Source: RPQJ01 sp963732415 (lineage in GTDB: Bacteria; Pseudomonadota; Gammaproteobacteria; Steroidobacterales; Steroidobacteraceae). Taken from it: a stretch of 64,000 bases of DNA. Positions within the stretch are counted from its first letter, which is position 1. The number at the start of each line of letters is the position of its first letter. The stretch is from assembly GCA_963732415.1 (NCBI GenBank), contig CAVSZK010000008.1, forward strand, positions 1 through 64,000, written 5' to 3'. The notes beneath the pieces were generated by a model, which was not told where the DNA came from, did not search any database, and was given only the letters and a program-made list of their open reading frames with translations. Positions 34,438 to 42,235 of this stretch are shown piece by piece. The translations under genes were made by a program, and so were the position numbers.

Positions 34438-36896
34438 ACGCCGAGTTGATCCTGCGTGAACCGCTGGGCGATCGATCGTTCGCAGGGAGCGATTTCCCAT
34501 TTTCGGTCGGCGGAGAGGGAAGCCATGTCCTGGTGCCGTCACCGGCGCCGGGACCGCTCGCATGGATCGCGCAACACGACGGCCAGTTTTTCGTCCAGCC
34601 GTGCGGCGAGGAGGCCGCGGTGCTGCACAACGGCTCGCGGATCGCGGGCTCGACGTGGCTGCGCGACGGCGACGTGCTCGACGTCGGAGGCGGGCGCCTG
34701 AAGCTGCGCACAGACGGCGGCCGGAGAGTGCTGCAACTGCTGGCCGGTGGGGCGGACAACGTCACCGCGCCTCCGGTGGCAGCGGCGTCCGGGAGTGTGG
34801 CCGGTGATGGTGCGAGCGAGGGTGAGCGCATCGATGCCGTCGTGTTCCGGCCCCAGCCCGCGCGCGCGCCGGCGCGCCGCTGGTCGATGCGGCGCGTCGC
34901 CATCGCGTGCGTGGCTGCCACGCTCGCGCTCGTCGCGGCGCTGGTCTTTACGTCGACGCCTGTGGAGGTTGCAATCGACCCGGTGCCGCAATCGGTGAGC
35001 TTCGAGGGTCGTTGGCCTGGCCTGAGCCTGGGCTCGAGTCACCTGCTGCGTCCTGGCGAGTACACGCTGGTGGCCCGGCGTGAAGGCTATGCCGAACTGC
35101 GCGTTCCAGTGACGGTCGGCCGGGATTCCGGACAGGAGCTTCGCTACAAGCTCACTGCGTTGCCGGGTCTGCTGGAGATCCTGTCGCCGGTGCCGGGCGA
35201 GGTCAGTATCGATGGGCGCGTGGTCGGCAAGGCGCCCGGTGAGTTCAAGCTGCCCGCCGGCGATCACGAACTGCTCATCGACACGGAGCGCTACCTCGAC
35301 TATGCGGCCCGCGTCCGTGTGGAGGGATTCGGCAAACGGCAGCAGGTCACGCCGAAGCTGGTGCCCGCCTGGGCGACGGTCAGTATTTCAACCGAACCCG
35401 CCGGAGCCGAGGTGCGCGTGGCGGGCGAGCTGCGCGGCAAGGCGCCGCTCGAACTCGAGCTGATGGCGGGATCGCACCGCGTGGAACTTCTGTATCCGGG
35501 TTTCAAGCCCTGGGTGAGCGACGTGCAGGTGAAGGCCAACGAGCCGCTGACCGTCGGTCCGGTGAAACTCGGGCTTCCGGACGGCAGGCTCACCGTGCGC
35601 AGCAGACCGGCGGGCGCGAGTGTCACGATCGGTGGCGCCTACCGTGGCCGTACGCCGCTCGAGGTAGATGTGCGGCCCGACATCGCCCAGTCCGTTTCGC
35701 TGGCGCGGGACGGCTATGAGCCGGCGAGCAGGCAGGCTGCGGTCGCTGCCGGAAAGAGCGCAACACTCGAGTTCACGCTGGTACCGATACTGGGCGACGT
35801 GATCGTCCAGGCGAACCCCGGGGACGCGGAGTTGCTGGTGGACGGCGAATCGAAGGGGCTGGCAAACCAGACGCTGCGACTGCTCGCGACCAGTCACTCG
35901 GTCGAGATACGGCGACCCGGATACGCGACATTCCGTACGACCGTGACGCCGCGCCCGGGCCTGCCGCAGAGCATCGAAGTGACACTGCTCGAAGGCGTCG
36001 CACCGAAGCGAGCCACGACCGAGCCCGAAGCCGCACCTGGCGCAGTGCCCGCATCTGCCGAACTCGTTGCACTGGCGGCGACGCTGCGTACAAAGGCGGG
36101 ACAGGAACTCAAGCTCGCGCCTGCCGGCGAATTCACCATGGGAAGTCCGCGCCGTGAGGCCGGCCGTCGCGCAAACGAGTCGCAGCGGCAGGTCAGGCTC
36201 GAGCGCCGCTTCTACCTCGCGACGCGCGAGGTGACCAACGCCGAGTACCGGCAGTTCCGACCGGAGCACCGTTCCGGTTTCATCATGCAGACCACGCTGG
36301 AGCTCGACCGCGCGCCGGCGGTAAACGTGAGCTGGCAGGAAGCCGTCGCCTACTGCAACTGGCTGAGTGCGGCGGACGGTCTCACTCCCGCCTACGAGAT
36401 GAAGGGTGGATCGTTCGTGCCGGTGACGCCCGCCACCAACGGTTACCGCCTGCCGACGGAGGCCGAGTGGGAGTGGGTAGCGCGCCGTGCCGGGACGGGC
36501 CTGCGGAAATACCCGTGGGGCGATGCGCTGCCGGTGCCGCGCGGCGCCGGCAACTACGCGGACCGCTCTGCACAGGCGCTGCTGCCGACTGTGATTCCCG
36601 ACTTCGACGATGGATATCCGGTCACCGCGCCTGTCGGCAGTTTTGCGGCGAATCCCTCGGGCTATTTCGATCTTGGCGGCAATGTCGCCGAGTGGACGCA
36701 CGACCTCTACACTGTGCAGCCGCGCTCCGGCGTGACTGCGGTCGACCCGATGGCGACCGGGGAAGGAACGCCACACGTGATTCGCGGCTCGAGCTGGAAG
36801 AGCGCGACCGTCACGGAACTAAGGCTCGCCTATCGCGACTACGGGGAAGGCAGACGCAATGATCTCGGTTTCCGCATCGCACGTTACGCGCAGTAG
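34434..36896 (+). CDS. FHA-like / PEGA-repeat / FGE-sulfatase-domain membrane protein
   Basis: An 820-residue protein. The TTG start overlaps the kinase stop (TTGA) and has a GAGGAG ribosome site. Residues about 5-105 look like a divergent FHA domain, a membrane span lies at about 154-173, and then come about five PEGA-type beta repeats (around 175-515, each with a turn like VDGESKGLANQTLRL). A C-terminal formylglycine-generating-enzyme-like (SUMF1) domain covers about 560-818 (REVTNAEYRQF, RLPTEAEWEWVARRAG, GGNVAEWTHDLY, RGSSWKSATV). The Cys pair of true formylglycine enzymes is absent, so this domain is probably a binding module in the periplasm. Confidence 0.82.
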   Translation: MNAELILREPLGDRSFAGSDFPFSVGGEGSHVLVPSPAPGPLAWIAQHDGQFFVQPCGEEAAVLHNGSRIAGSTWLRDGDVLDVGGGRLKLRTDGGRRVLQLLAGGADNVTAPPVAAASGSVAGDGASEGERIDAVVFRPQPARAPARRWSMRRVAIACVAATLALVAALVFTSTPVEVAIDPVPQSVSFEGRWPGLSLGSSHLLRPGEYTLVARREGYAELRVPVTVGRDSGQELRYKLTALPGLLEILSPVPGEVSIDGRVVGKAPGEFKLPAGDHELLIDTERYLDYAARVRVEGFGKRQQVTPKLVPAWATVSISTEPAGAEVRVAGELRGKAPLELELMAGSHRVELLYPGFKPWVSDVQVKANEPLTVGPVKLGLPDGRLTVRSRPAGASVTIGGAYRGRTPLEVDVRPDIAQSVSLARDGYEPASRQAAVAAGKSATLEFTLVPILGDVIVQANPGDAELLVDGESKGLANQTLRLLATSHSVEIRRPGYATFRTTVTPRPGLPQSIEVTLLEGVAPKRATTEPEAAPGAVPASAELVALAATLRTKAGQELKLAPAGEFTMGSPRREAGRRANESQRQVRLERRFYLATREVTNAEYRQFRPEHRSGFIMQTTLELDRAPAVNVSWQEAVAYCNWLSAADGLTPAYEMKGGSFVPVTPATNGYRLPTEAEWEWVARRAGTGLRKYPWGDALPVPRGAGNYADRSAQALLPTVIPDFDDGYPVTAPVGSFAANPSGYFDLGGNVAEWTHDLYTVQPRSGVTAVDPMATGEGTPHVIRGSSWKSATVTELRLAYRDYGEGRRNDLGFRIARYAQ

Positions 36897-37224
36897 ACGC
36901 TGCCTTCTGCTGGCGATGATGCTCTTCGCAGGCTGCATCGTCGCACCTGGCGCAGTGAGCGCGCAGCAGGCGCCGCCCGCTGATCCGGCAAGAGCAACGC
37001 AAGCTCCGGAGCCGGCCGCTGACGCCGCCGCGCCTGCCGCGAACGACGACCCGCAGGCAGCAGCGTCTGCTGAGCCGAAATCGCCGTCCGCCGCCGCGCA
37101 GCCGCAGCCCACGGCCGAAAAGTCGTCGCCCGCCGGGGCAGCGGCCGGCCAGCCGAAGGGACGATTCGAACCGACCGAGAAAGTACGCGCCGACTTCGAC
37201 GTGTCCTTCCCGGTAGACATCTGA
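36859..37224 (+). CDS. Small exported Ala/Pro-rich protein
   Basis: A 121-residue protein whose start lies 38 bases inside the preceding gene. Its signal sequence could be cut as a lipoprotein (FAGC, Cys26) or after Val-Ser-Ala further on. The mature part is almost wholly Ala, Pro, Gln and Glu, ending in GRFEPTEKVRADFDVSFPVD, the only stretch that looks constrained. Nothing in it identifies a function. It is 19 bases before the channel subunit gene. Confidence 0.55.
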   Translation: MISVSASHVTRSRRCLLLAMMLFAGCIVAPGAVSAQQAPPADPARATQAPEPAADAAAPAANDDPQAAASAEPKSPSAAAQPQPTAEKSSPAGAAAGQPKGRFEPTEKVRADFDVSFPVDI

Positions 37225-37243
37225 ACACGGAGAGCCCCGACGC

Positions 37244-38050
37244 ATGTCAAGGATCAACGCACGTGCCCCGAGCGAACTGTTGTTCAGCGTGTTTTCGCTG
37301 ATCGTCATCGTCATCGTGGTGCACGCCACCTACGTCACGGTAGTGCGGCCCAGGGCGAACGCGATACTCGTGGAGCAACGTGCGGCGATGAAGACGGACC
37401 CGAATTTCGTCGCGGAGCGCTCCATCTACGTGCTGCTGAAGGACTGGGAACAGGAGGCCGAGGTGATCCTCGGGCTCTGGGCGCTCGCCATCATCGGTTA
37501 CAAGACCTGGCACGCGCGTCGCGAGCGGGCGTTGCTGGCCCGCGACCTGGTACAGGTCCCGGAAGGCATGAAGATCCTGCCGGAGGACACGCGCGAATAC
37601 GCGCGTCCGCTGGAGGCGCTGCCGCCAACCGAGGCCGAGTGCCTGCTGCCGCGCGCATTGCTGGTCGCGCTCTACCGCTTCGGCGCCACGCGCAACGTGC
37701 AGGACGTTTCGGATGCCGCAAGGGGCGTGTGCAGTGCCGAGGCCGACCGGCTCGACTCCGAGCTCTCGATGCTGCGCTACATCGCCTGGGCCATACCGGC
37801 GATCGGCTTCATCGGCACGGTGCGCGGCATCGGCGATGCGCTCGGCGAGGCGCACAAGGCGGTGACCGGCGACGTATCGGGCGTGACGGAAGGGCTGGGC
37901 ACGGCGTTCAACTCGACGCTGGCGGCGCTGCTGATCAGCATCGTGCTGATGTTCCTGCTGCACCAGCTGCAGCTTGCACAGGAACGCTTTGTGCTCGACA
38001 GCGAGACCTACCTGGACCGCAACCTGATCCGCCACATGCAGTTGCGTTGA
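37244..38050 (+). CDS. MotA/TolQ/ExbB-type channel subunit
   Basis: A 268-residue membrane protein. Four hydrophobic segments lie near residues 11-33, 72-88, 178-200 and 219-245, with a cytoplasmic domain between the second and third. The last two match the ExbB/TolQ/MotA proton-channel core: the third has PAIGFIGTVRGIGDAL (Thr192) and the fourth GTAFNSTLAALLISIVL (Thr225), equivalent to the polar pore residues of ExbB. It would form the pentameric outer ring of a proton-driven motor in the inner membrane. GGAG ribosome site upstream of ATG 37244. Its partners are probably the two VWA proteins downstream rather than a standard ExbD. Confidence 0.82.
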   Translation: MSRINARAPSELLFSVFSLIVIVIVVHATYVTVVRPRANAILVEQRAAMKTDPNFVAERSIYVLLKDWEQEAEVILGLWALAIIGYKTWHARRERALLARDLVQVPEGMKILPEDTREYARPLEALPPTEAECLLPRALLVALYRFGATRNVQDVSDAARGVCSAEADRLDSELSMLRYIAWAIPAIGFIGTVRGIGDALGEAHKAVTGDVSGVTEGLGTAFNSTLAALLISIVLMFLLHQLQLAQERFVLDSETYLDRNLIRHMQLR

Positions 38051-38054
38051 GCAG

Positions 38055-39431
38055 ATGACCCTCGCCCTCGAGATCAACGATGCCGGCCTGGTGCTCGCGC
38101 GCGACGGCACCATCCTCGCCGAGGAGCCGGGCATCGCGATGCTGGACGGTGCCTCACCCGAAACCGGCGCGGCTGCTGCGCTGCGTGCACGCCTGAAGCC
38201 GCTCTACGCAGAGACCCGATACTGGCAGGATCTCGGAACCGAGCCGCTCGCGCGGTCGGTGCCCGCGGCGGCCAACCGTGCGGAGGTCGCCTACGCACAG
38301 CTCGAGCGACTGGTCGCACCGCACCTCGGCGATGGTCGCGAAATCATCATTGCCGTTCCGCCCTGGTACTCGCGCGAGCAGCTCGGGCTGTTGCTGGGCG
38401 TTGCAAAGGAATCGGGGCTCGAGCCGGTCGGCCTGGTGGACGCCGGGCTTGCCGCGTGCTCGCTCGAGCCGGCTTCCGCGACGATGCTGCACCTGGAACT
38501 CGGGCTGCACCGGGCCGTGGTCACGGTGCTGGACTCCGCGCCCGGACTGCGGCGCACACGATTCGAGATGCTGCCGCAGCACGGCTGGCTCGCGCTGCAG
38601 CAGGCGTGGCTGGACGCAATTGCCGCGGCGTTCGTGCTGAAGACGCGTTTCGACCCGCTGCACCAGGCGGCGACCGAGCAACTCCTTTGTGACGGGCTGC
38701 CGGCGTGGCTCGACGCCGCCGTTTCGGCAGGCACGGCGTCGATCGATCTCGAGTCGGGGGCCGCGACGTATTCGTTGGCGATGTCGGGCGAGGACTTCGA
38801 GCACGCGGCATCACGCAGTTACGACGAGTACGCACGAGTGCTGCAGCGCGCCCGGCCGGCTGGGGGGCCGCTGAACCTGCGGCTGTCCAGCCGATTGTCC
38901 GGGTTGCCGGGACTCGAGGCCCGGCTGGCCGGTATCCGCGACTGCGACATCGCGCGTCTGCCGCGGGGCGCGGCGGCACTTGGCGCGCTGGCGTGGGAAG
39001 GGCACATCCGGCAGGAGCGTGGAGCGCTGGCACTGGTGCAGCACCTTCCGGTTGCGTTGCGCACCGGGGCGGAGACTGGCAGGACATCGCCGTCGTCGTC
39101 GGTGCCCGAGGATTCGCGACCAACGCACGTCGTCCACTCGAGCCGCGCCTACCGGATTGATTCCAGGCCGCTGACGATCGGTGCCGGGGTGCCGCCGGAC
39201 AGGCGGGCGCTCGTACTCGAGCCGGGGCCCGGGATATCCCGCTCGCACTGCTCGATTTCCATGGCCGGCGGGTCGGCGTGGCTGGAGGACCACAGCACCT
39301 ACGGCACGTTCCTGAACGGAGAGCGCGTGGGCGGGCGCGTGGAACTGCGGGCAGGCGACCGACTGCGCCTCGGCAGTCCCGGTATCGAGTGCGAACTCGT
39401 TCGCGCGGTCGACGAAGATGGCGCGGCGTAA
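38055..39431 (+). CDS. Hsp70/actin-like protein with C-terminal FHA domain
   Basis: A 458-residue cytoplasmic protein. The N-terminal 340 residues look like a degenerate actin/Hsp70 ATPase fold: a first strand pair LALEINDAGLVLARDG, then IIIAVPPWYSREQLGLLLG followed by GLEPVGLVDAGLAACS, resembling the Hsp70 second-subdomain strand and the NEPTAAALAYG region, and a further strand HLELGLHRAVVTVLD. Residues about 365-450 are a clear FHA domain (RRALVLEPGPGISRSHCSIS, LEDHSTYGTFLNGERV) with the phosphothreonine-binding Arg, Ser-His and Asn. No signal or membrane segment. It overlaps the next gene by 14 bases. Confidence 0.72.
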   Translation: MTLALEINDAGLVLARDGTILAEEPGIAMLDGASPETGAAAALRARLKPLYAETRYWQDLGTEPLARSVPAAANRAEVAYAQLERLVAPHLGDGREIIIAVPPWYSREQLGLLLGVAKESGLEPVGLVDAGLAACSLEPASATMLHLELGLHRAVVTVLDSAPGLRRTRFEMLPQHGWLALQQAWLDAIAAAFVLKTRFDPLHQAATEQLLCDGLPAWLDAAVSAGTASIDLESGAATYSLAMSGEDFEHAASRSYDEYARVLQRARPAGGPLNLRLSSRLSGLPGLEARLAGIRDCDIARLPRGAAALGALAWEGHIRQERGALALVQHLPVALRTGAETGRTSPSSSVPEDSRPTHVVHSSRAYRIDSRPLTIGAGVPPDRRALVLEPGPGISRSHCSISMAGGSAWLEDHSTYGTFLNGERVGGRVELRAGDRLRLGSPGIECELVRAVDEDGAA

Positions 39432-40509
39432 GACCGAAATCTTCAGCCTGTCTTTCCTGGACGTGATTGCGTGCGGGTTCGGCGCGGTGGTGCTCTTCTA
39501 CACGATACTGAGCGCGCAGGCCGGCGTGCAGCGGCAGCACCGCAATGACGAATTGCTGTCCGAGGTAAACCGCCTCGAGGAGCAGGTGCTCGACGGCTAC
39601 AAGAACCTGGTCGTGCTGCGCAATTCCCTGGAGGGCACTGACAAGCCGGTGCCTGCCGAAGGGCTCGCGAGCCGCATCATCGAGCAGTCCGAGGAACTCA
39701 AGCAGCAGCTGGCAGAGGCCGAGAAGGAAACGCTGTCGAAACGCGAGGCCATCGAGCGCCTGAAGCAGGACCTGAAGTCGCTGGACGAGGGCAAGCGAAG
39801 GCTGGAGGCCGGCACGCCGAGCCCCGGCCAGCCGGGTACGCGCATAAAGGGTTTCATCGGCAGCGGCGACCGCCAGTACCTGACCGGGCTCAAGGTCGGC
39901 GGACAGCGCATCCTGATCCTGGTGGATGCCTCGGCCAGCATGATGGACGAGTCGGTCGTGAACGTGATCAGGCTGCGAAACATGCCGGACGTCCGCCGCA
40001 TGGCGGCGCCGAAGTGGCGCCGCGCAGTTGCGACCGTCGACTGGATCACGTCGCAGTTGCCCGCCAAGTCGCAGTTCCAGGCCTACGCGTTCAATACCCA
40101 GCCGCGTGCGCTGGTGCCGGGCAGCGCCGGCAAGTGGCTCGATGCGAACGATGCGGCGGCGCTCAGTGGGACGCTTTCAGAGTTGCGCAAGACCGTGCCG
40201 CAGGACGGTACGAGCCTCGAGAACGCGCTCGCCGTCGCCGGCACGCTGTCACCGCGACCGGACAACATCCTGTTGATCACCGACGGGCTGCCGACCCAGG
40301 GCGCGAGCCCGCCGCTGGTGCAGAAGGTCATCGACGGTGACGGCCGCCTGAAATTGTTCCAGCGCGCGATCGGCAAGTTGCCGCCCGGCATCCCGGTCAA
40401 CGTGATCCTGTTGCCGATGGAAGGTGACCCGATGGCGTCCGGCGCCTACTGGGCGCTGGCACGAAGGACCAACGGCTCGTTCCTCAGCCCGGCGAGGGAC
40501 TGGCCATGA
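39418..40509 (+). CDS. VWA protein with ExbD/MotB-like membrane anchor, copy 1
   Basis: A 363-residue protein. Its N-terminal segment reads EIFSLSFLDVIACGFGAVVL, an inner-membrane span with Asp15 near its beginning. Residues about 37-130 are a long charged coiled coil, and residues about 160-350 are a von Willebrand factor A domain with an intact metal site (LVDASASM, Asp170). An Asp at the start of a lone N-terminal span is the hallmark of ExbD, TolR and MotB B subunits. Starts 14 bases inside the Hsp70/FHA gene; its stop overlaps the next VWA gene (ATGA). Confidence 0.82.
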   Translation: MARRKTEIFSLSFLDVIACGFGAVVLFYTILSAQAGVQRQHRNDELLSEVNRLEEQVLDGYKNLVVLRNSLEGTDKPVPAEGLASRIIEQSEELKQQLAEAEKETLSKREAIERLKQDLKSLDEGKRRLEAGTPSPGQPGTRIKGFIGSGDRQYLTGLKVGGQRILILVDASASMMDESVVNVIRLRNMPDVRRMAAPKWRRAVATVDWITSQLPAKSQFQAYAFNTQPRALVPGSAGKWLDANDAAALSGTLSELRKTVPQDGTSLENALAVAGTLSPRPDNILLITDGLPTQGASPPLVQKVIDGDGRLKLFQRAIGKLPPGIPVNVILLPMEGDPMASGAYWALARRTNGSFLSPARDWP

Positions 40510-41519
40510 GGGGTACCAGGCTCGGCCGTCGCGATGTCGAGATATTCAGCCTCTCGTTCCTCGACGCGATCTGCTGCGGATTCGGCGCGGTGATCCTGCT
40601 GCTGGTGCTTACCGAGGTCGGCGAGCCGGTCGTCATCGAGAAGTCGCGCGAGGACCTGCAGGCGCAGGTGCTCAAGCTCCAGAGGGAACTCGAGGAGATT
40701 CGCGGCACCAGCGACATACTCAACCGCGAGCTCAAGGCGCGGCGCAGCCAGCTCTCCGAAGAGGAACTGCGCATTGCGCGGCTGCGCGGCGACCTGAGTG
40801 CGCTGCGCGGGAAGTACCAGTCATCGCGCCGCGAGGGAGAAGTGCAGAACCAGATTGAGGGACAGCTGGTCTCGGCGCAGCAGGAGCTCACCGAGGAGAT
40901 GAAGCGACTGCTGGGTGCGCAGTACCGGCGCAAGGACGACTCGCCGATCGGCGGCCTGCCGGTGGACAGTGAGTACGTCATCTTCATCATCGATACCTCG
41001 GGCAGCATGGCCAACTACGCATGGCCGCTGGTAATGCGGAAGATGCAGGAAGTGCTCGACGCCTACCCGACCGTAAAGGGATGGCAGGTGATGAGCGACG
41101 AGGGGACCTACATGTTCCCCTCGTACCGCGGGCGCTGGCTGCCAGACACGCCGACACAGCGCAAACTCGTGATGTCGCGGATGCGCGACTGGTTCCCGTT
41201 CAGCAACTCCAGTCCTGTCGAGGGCATCGTCGAGGCCATCCGCACCTACTACGCGACCGGCCTGCGCATCAGCCTGTACGTGTTTGGCGACGAGTTCACC
41301 GGTTCGTCGGTCGAGTCGGTGCTGCGTACCGTGGACATGCTGAACCGCGAGGACAAGACCGGCGAGCGCCGGGTCCGCATCCATGCTCTCGGTTTCCCCG
41401 TCAGGCCGGACGCGCCGCAGGTCACGAGCATCCGCTATGCGATGCTGATGCGGCAGCTCTGTGAGCGGAATGGCGGAACCTTCGTCGGCTTGAACGAGCC
41501 CGGAAGCTATTCCCGCTGA
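40506..41519 (+). CDS. VWA protein with ExbD/MotB-like membrane anchor, copy 2
   Basis: A 337-residue paralogue of the preceding protein with the same plan. The membrane segment reads EIFSLSFLDAICCGFGAVIL (Asp20), a coiled coil covers about 46-140, and a VWA domain covers about 155-330 with a metal site FIIDTSGSMAN (Asp163). Outside the anchor the sequence differs clearly from copy 1, so the two are likely to have separate roles, perhaps as the two members of a heterodimer. The ATG overlaps the preceding stop by 4 bases. Confidence 0.82.
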   Translation: MRGTRLGRRDVEIFSLSFLDAICCGFGAVILLLVLTEVGEPVVIEKSREDLQAQVLKLQRELEEIRGTSDILNRELKARRSQLSEEELRIARLRGDLSALRGKYQSSRREGEVQNQIEGQLVSAQQELTEEMKRLLGAQYRRKDDSPIGGLPVDSEYVIFIIDTSGSMANYAWPLVMRKMQEVLDAYPTVKGWQVMSDEGTYMFPSYRGRWLPDTPTQRKLVMSRMRDWFPFSNSSPVEGIVEAIRTYYATGLRISLYVFGDEFTGSSVESVLRTVDMLNREDKTGERRVRIHALGFPVRPDAPQVTSIRYAMLMRQLCERNGGTFVGLNEPGSYSR

Positions 41520-41535
41520 CGGCGGTCGTGCGACC

Positions 41536-42231
41536 ATGGGACAAATGGACGAAACACCCCGCAGGACTGGCCAATGCCGCCTTCCGCTGGTCCGTGCGGC
41601 CGGCTGGTTGGCATGCGCGGCTCTCGCTGGCTGCGTTGCGACCGAGTTCGAGGCGCAGCCGAATATCCCGACGCCGCTGGTGACGAAGATCCCGCTGGTC
41701 GTGGGCCTGTACGTCGCGCCCGAATTCCGCGAGAAGGTCTACGAAGAGACCCGCGACGGCGGTGACTACTCGATTGCGATCGGCTCGGCGCAGGCCGATG
41801 GATTCACGCGCCTGATGGGCGCGATGTTCGAGCGCGTGGTATCGGTGGATGCAACAGATGCGGGAGCGCGCACCGATCCGCAGATCCGCGCCGTCCTGGA
41901 GCCGGTGCTCGAGGACTTCGCATTTGTCACGCCGTCGGACTCTGGCTCGGATGTGTACGCGGCCAGCCTCAGGTATCGGGTCAATGCCTATAAACCAGAC
42001 GGGCAGGCCATCGACTCGTGGACCTTCACCGGTTATGGCGCAGCGAAGAACGACAGCATGCTGGCCGGTGGATCGGAGACGTTGAAAACGGCCGTGCAGC
42101 TGGCGATGCGCGACGCGGCCGCCAAGCTTGCCACTGAATTTCGCGAGCAGGCCGTGGTACGTGGCTTGCTGCCAGCAGTGCCCGGATCTACACCCGAGGC
42201 GCCGGTCGAAGTGACGCTGCCGCAGTCCTGA
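41536..42231 (+). CDS. Predicted lipoprotein closing the kinase/VWA locus
   Basis: A 231-residue lipoprotein (lipobox ALAGC, Cys33). The mature part has a core of strands and helices (IPLVVGLYVAPEFREKVYEE, DGFTRLMGAMFERVVSV) and ends in a Pro/Glu tail. I recognise no family with certainty; the pattern resembles small outer-membrane lipoproteins that help assemble machines. It is 16 bases after the second VWA gene and 4 bases from the convergent TPR gene, so the block probably ends here. Confidence 0.65.
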   Translation: MGQMDETPRRTGQCRLPLVRAAGWLACAALAGCVATEFEAQPNIPTPLVTKIPLVVGLYVAPEFREKVYEETRDGGDYSIAIGSAQADGFTRLMGAMFERVVSVDATDAGARTDPQIRAVLEPVLEDFAFVTPSDSGSDVYAASLRYRVNAYKPDGQAIDSWTFTGYGAAKNDSMLAGGSETLKTAVQLAMRDAAAKLATEFREQAVVRGLLPAVPGSTPEAPVEVTLPQS

Positions 42232-42235
42232 ACGG

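Noticed and set aside
32257..36896. Type VI secretion regulatory module (PpkA/Fha/Tag)
   Set aside because: Kinase, FHA and SUMF1 domains also occur there, but no tss structural genes or PppA phosphatase are in the window.
37244..41519. Zorya-type defence (ZorAB motor) as the identity of the stator-like genes
   Set aside because: The B-type proteins have VWA rather than peptidoglycan-binding domains, and no ZorC, ZorD or ZorE helicase/nuclease genes are present. The resemblance is limited to the motor principle.
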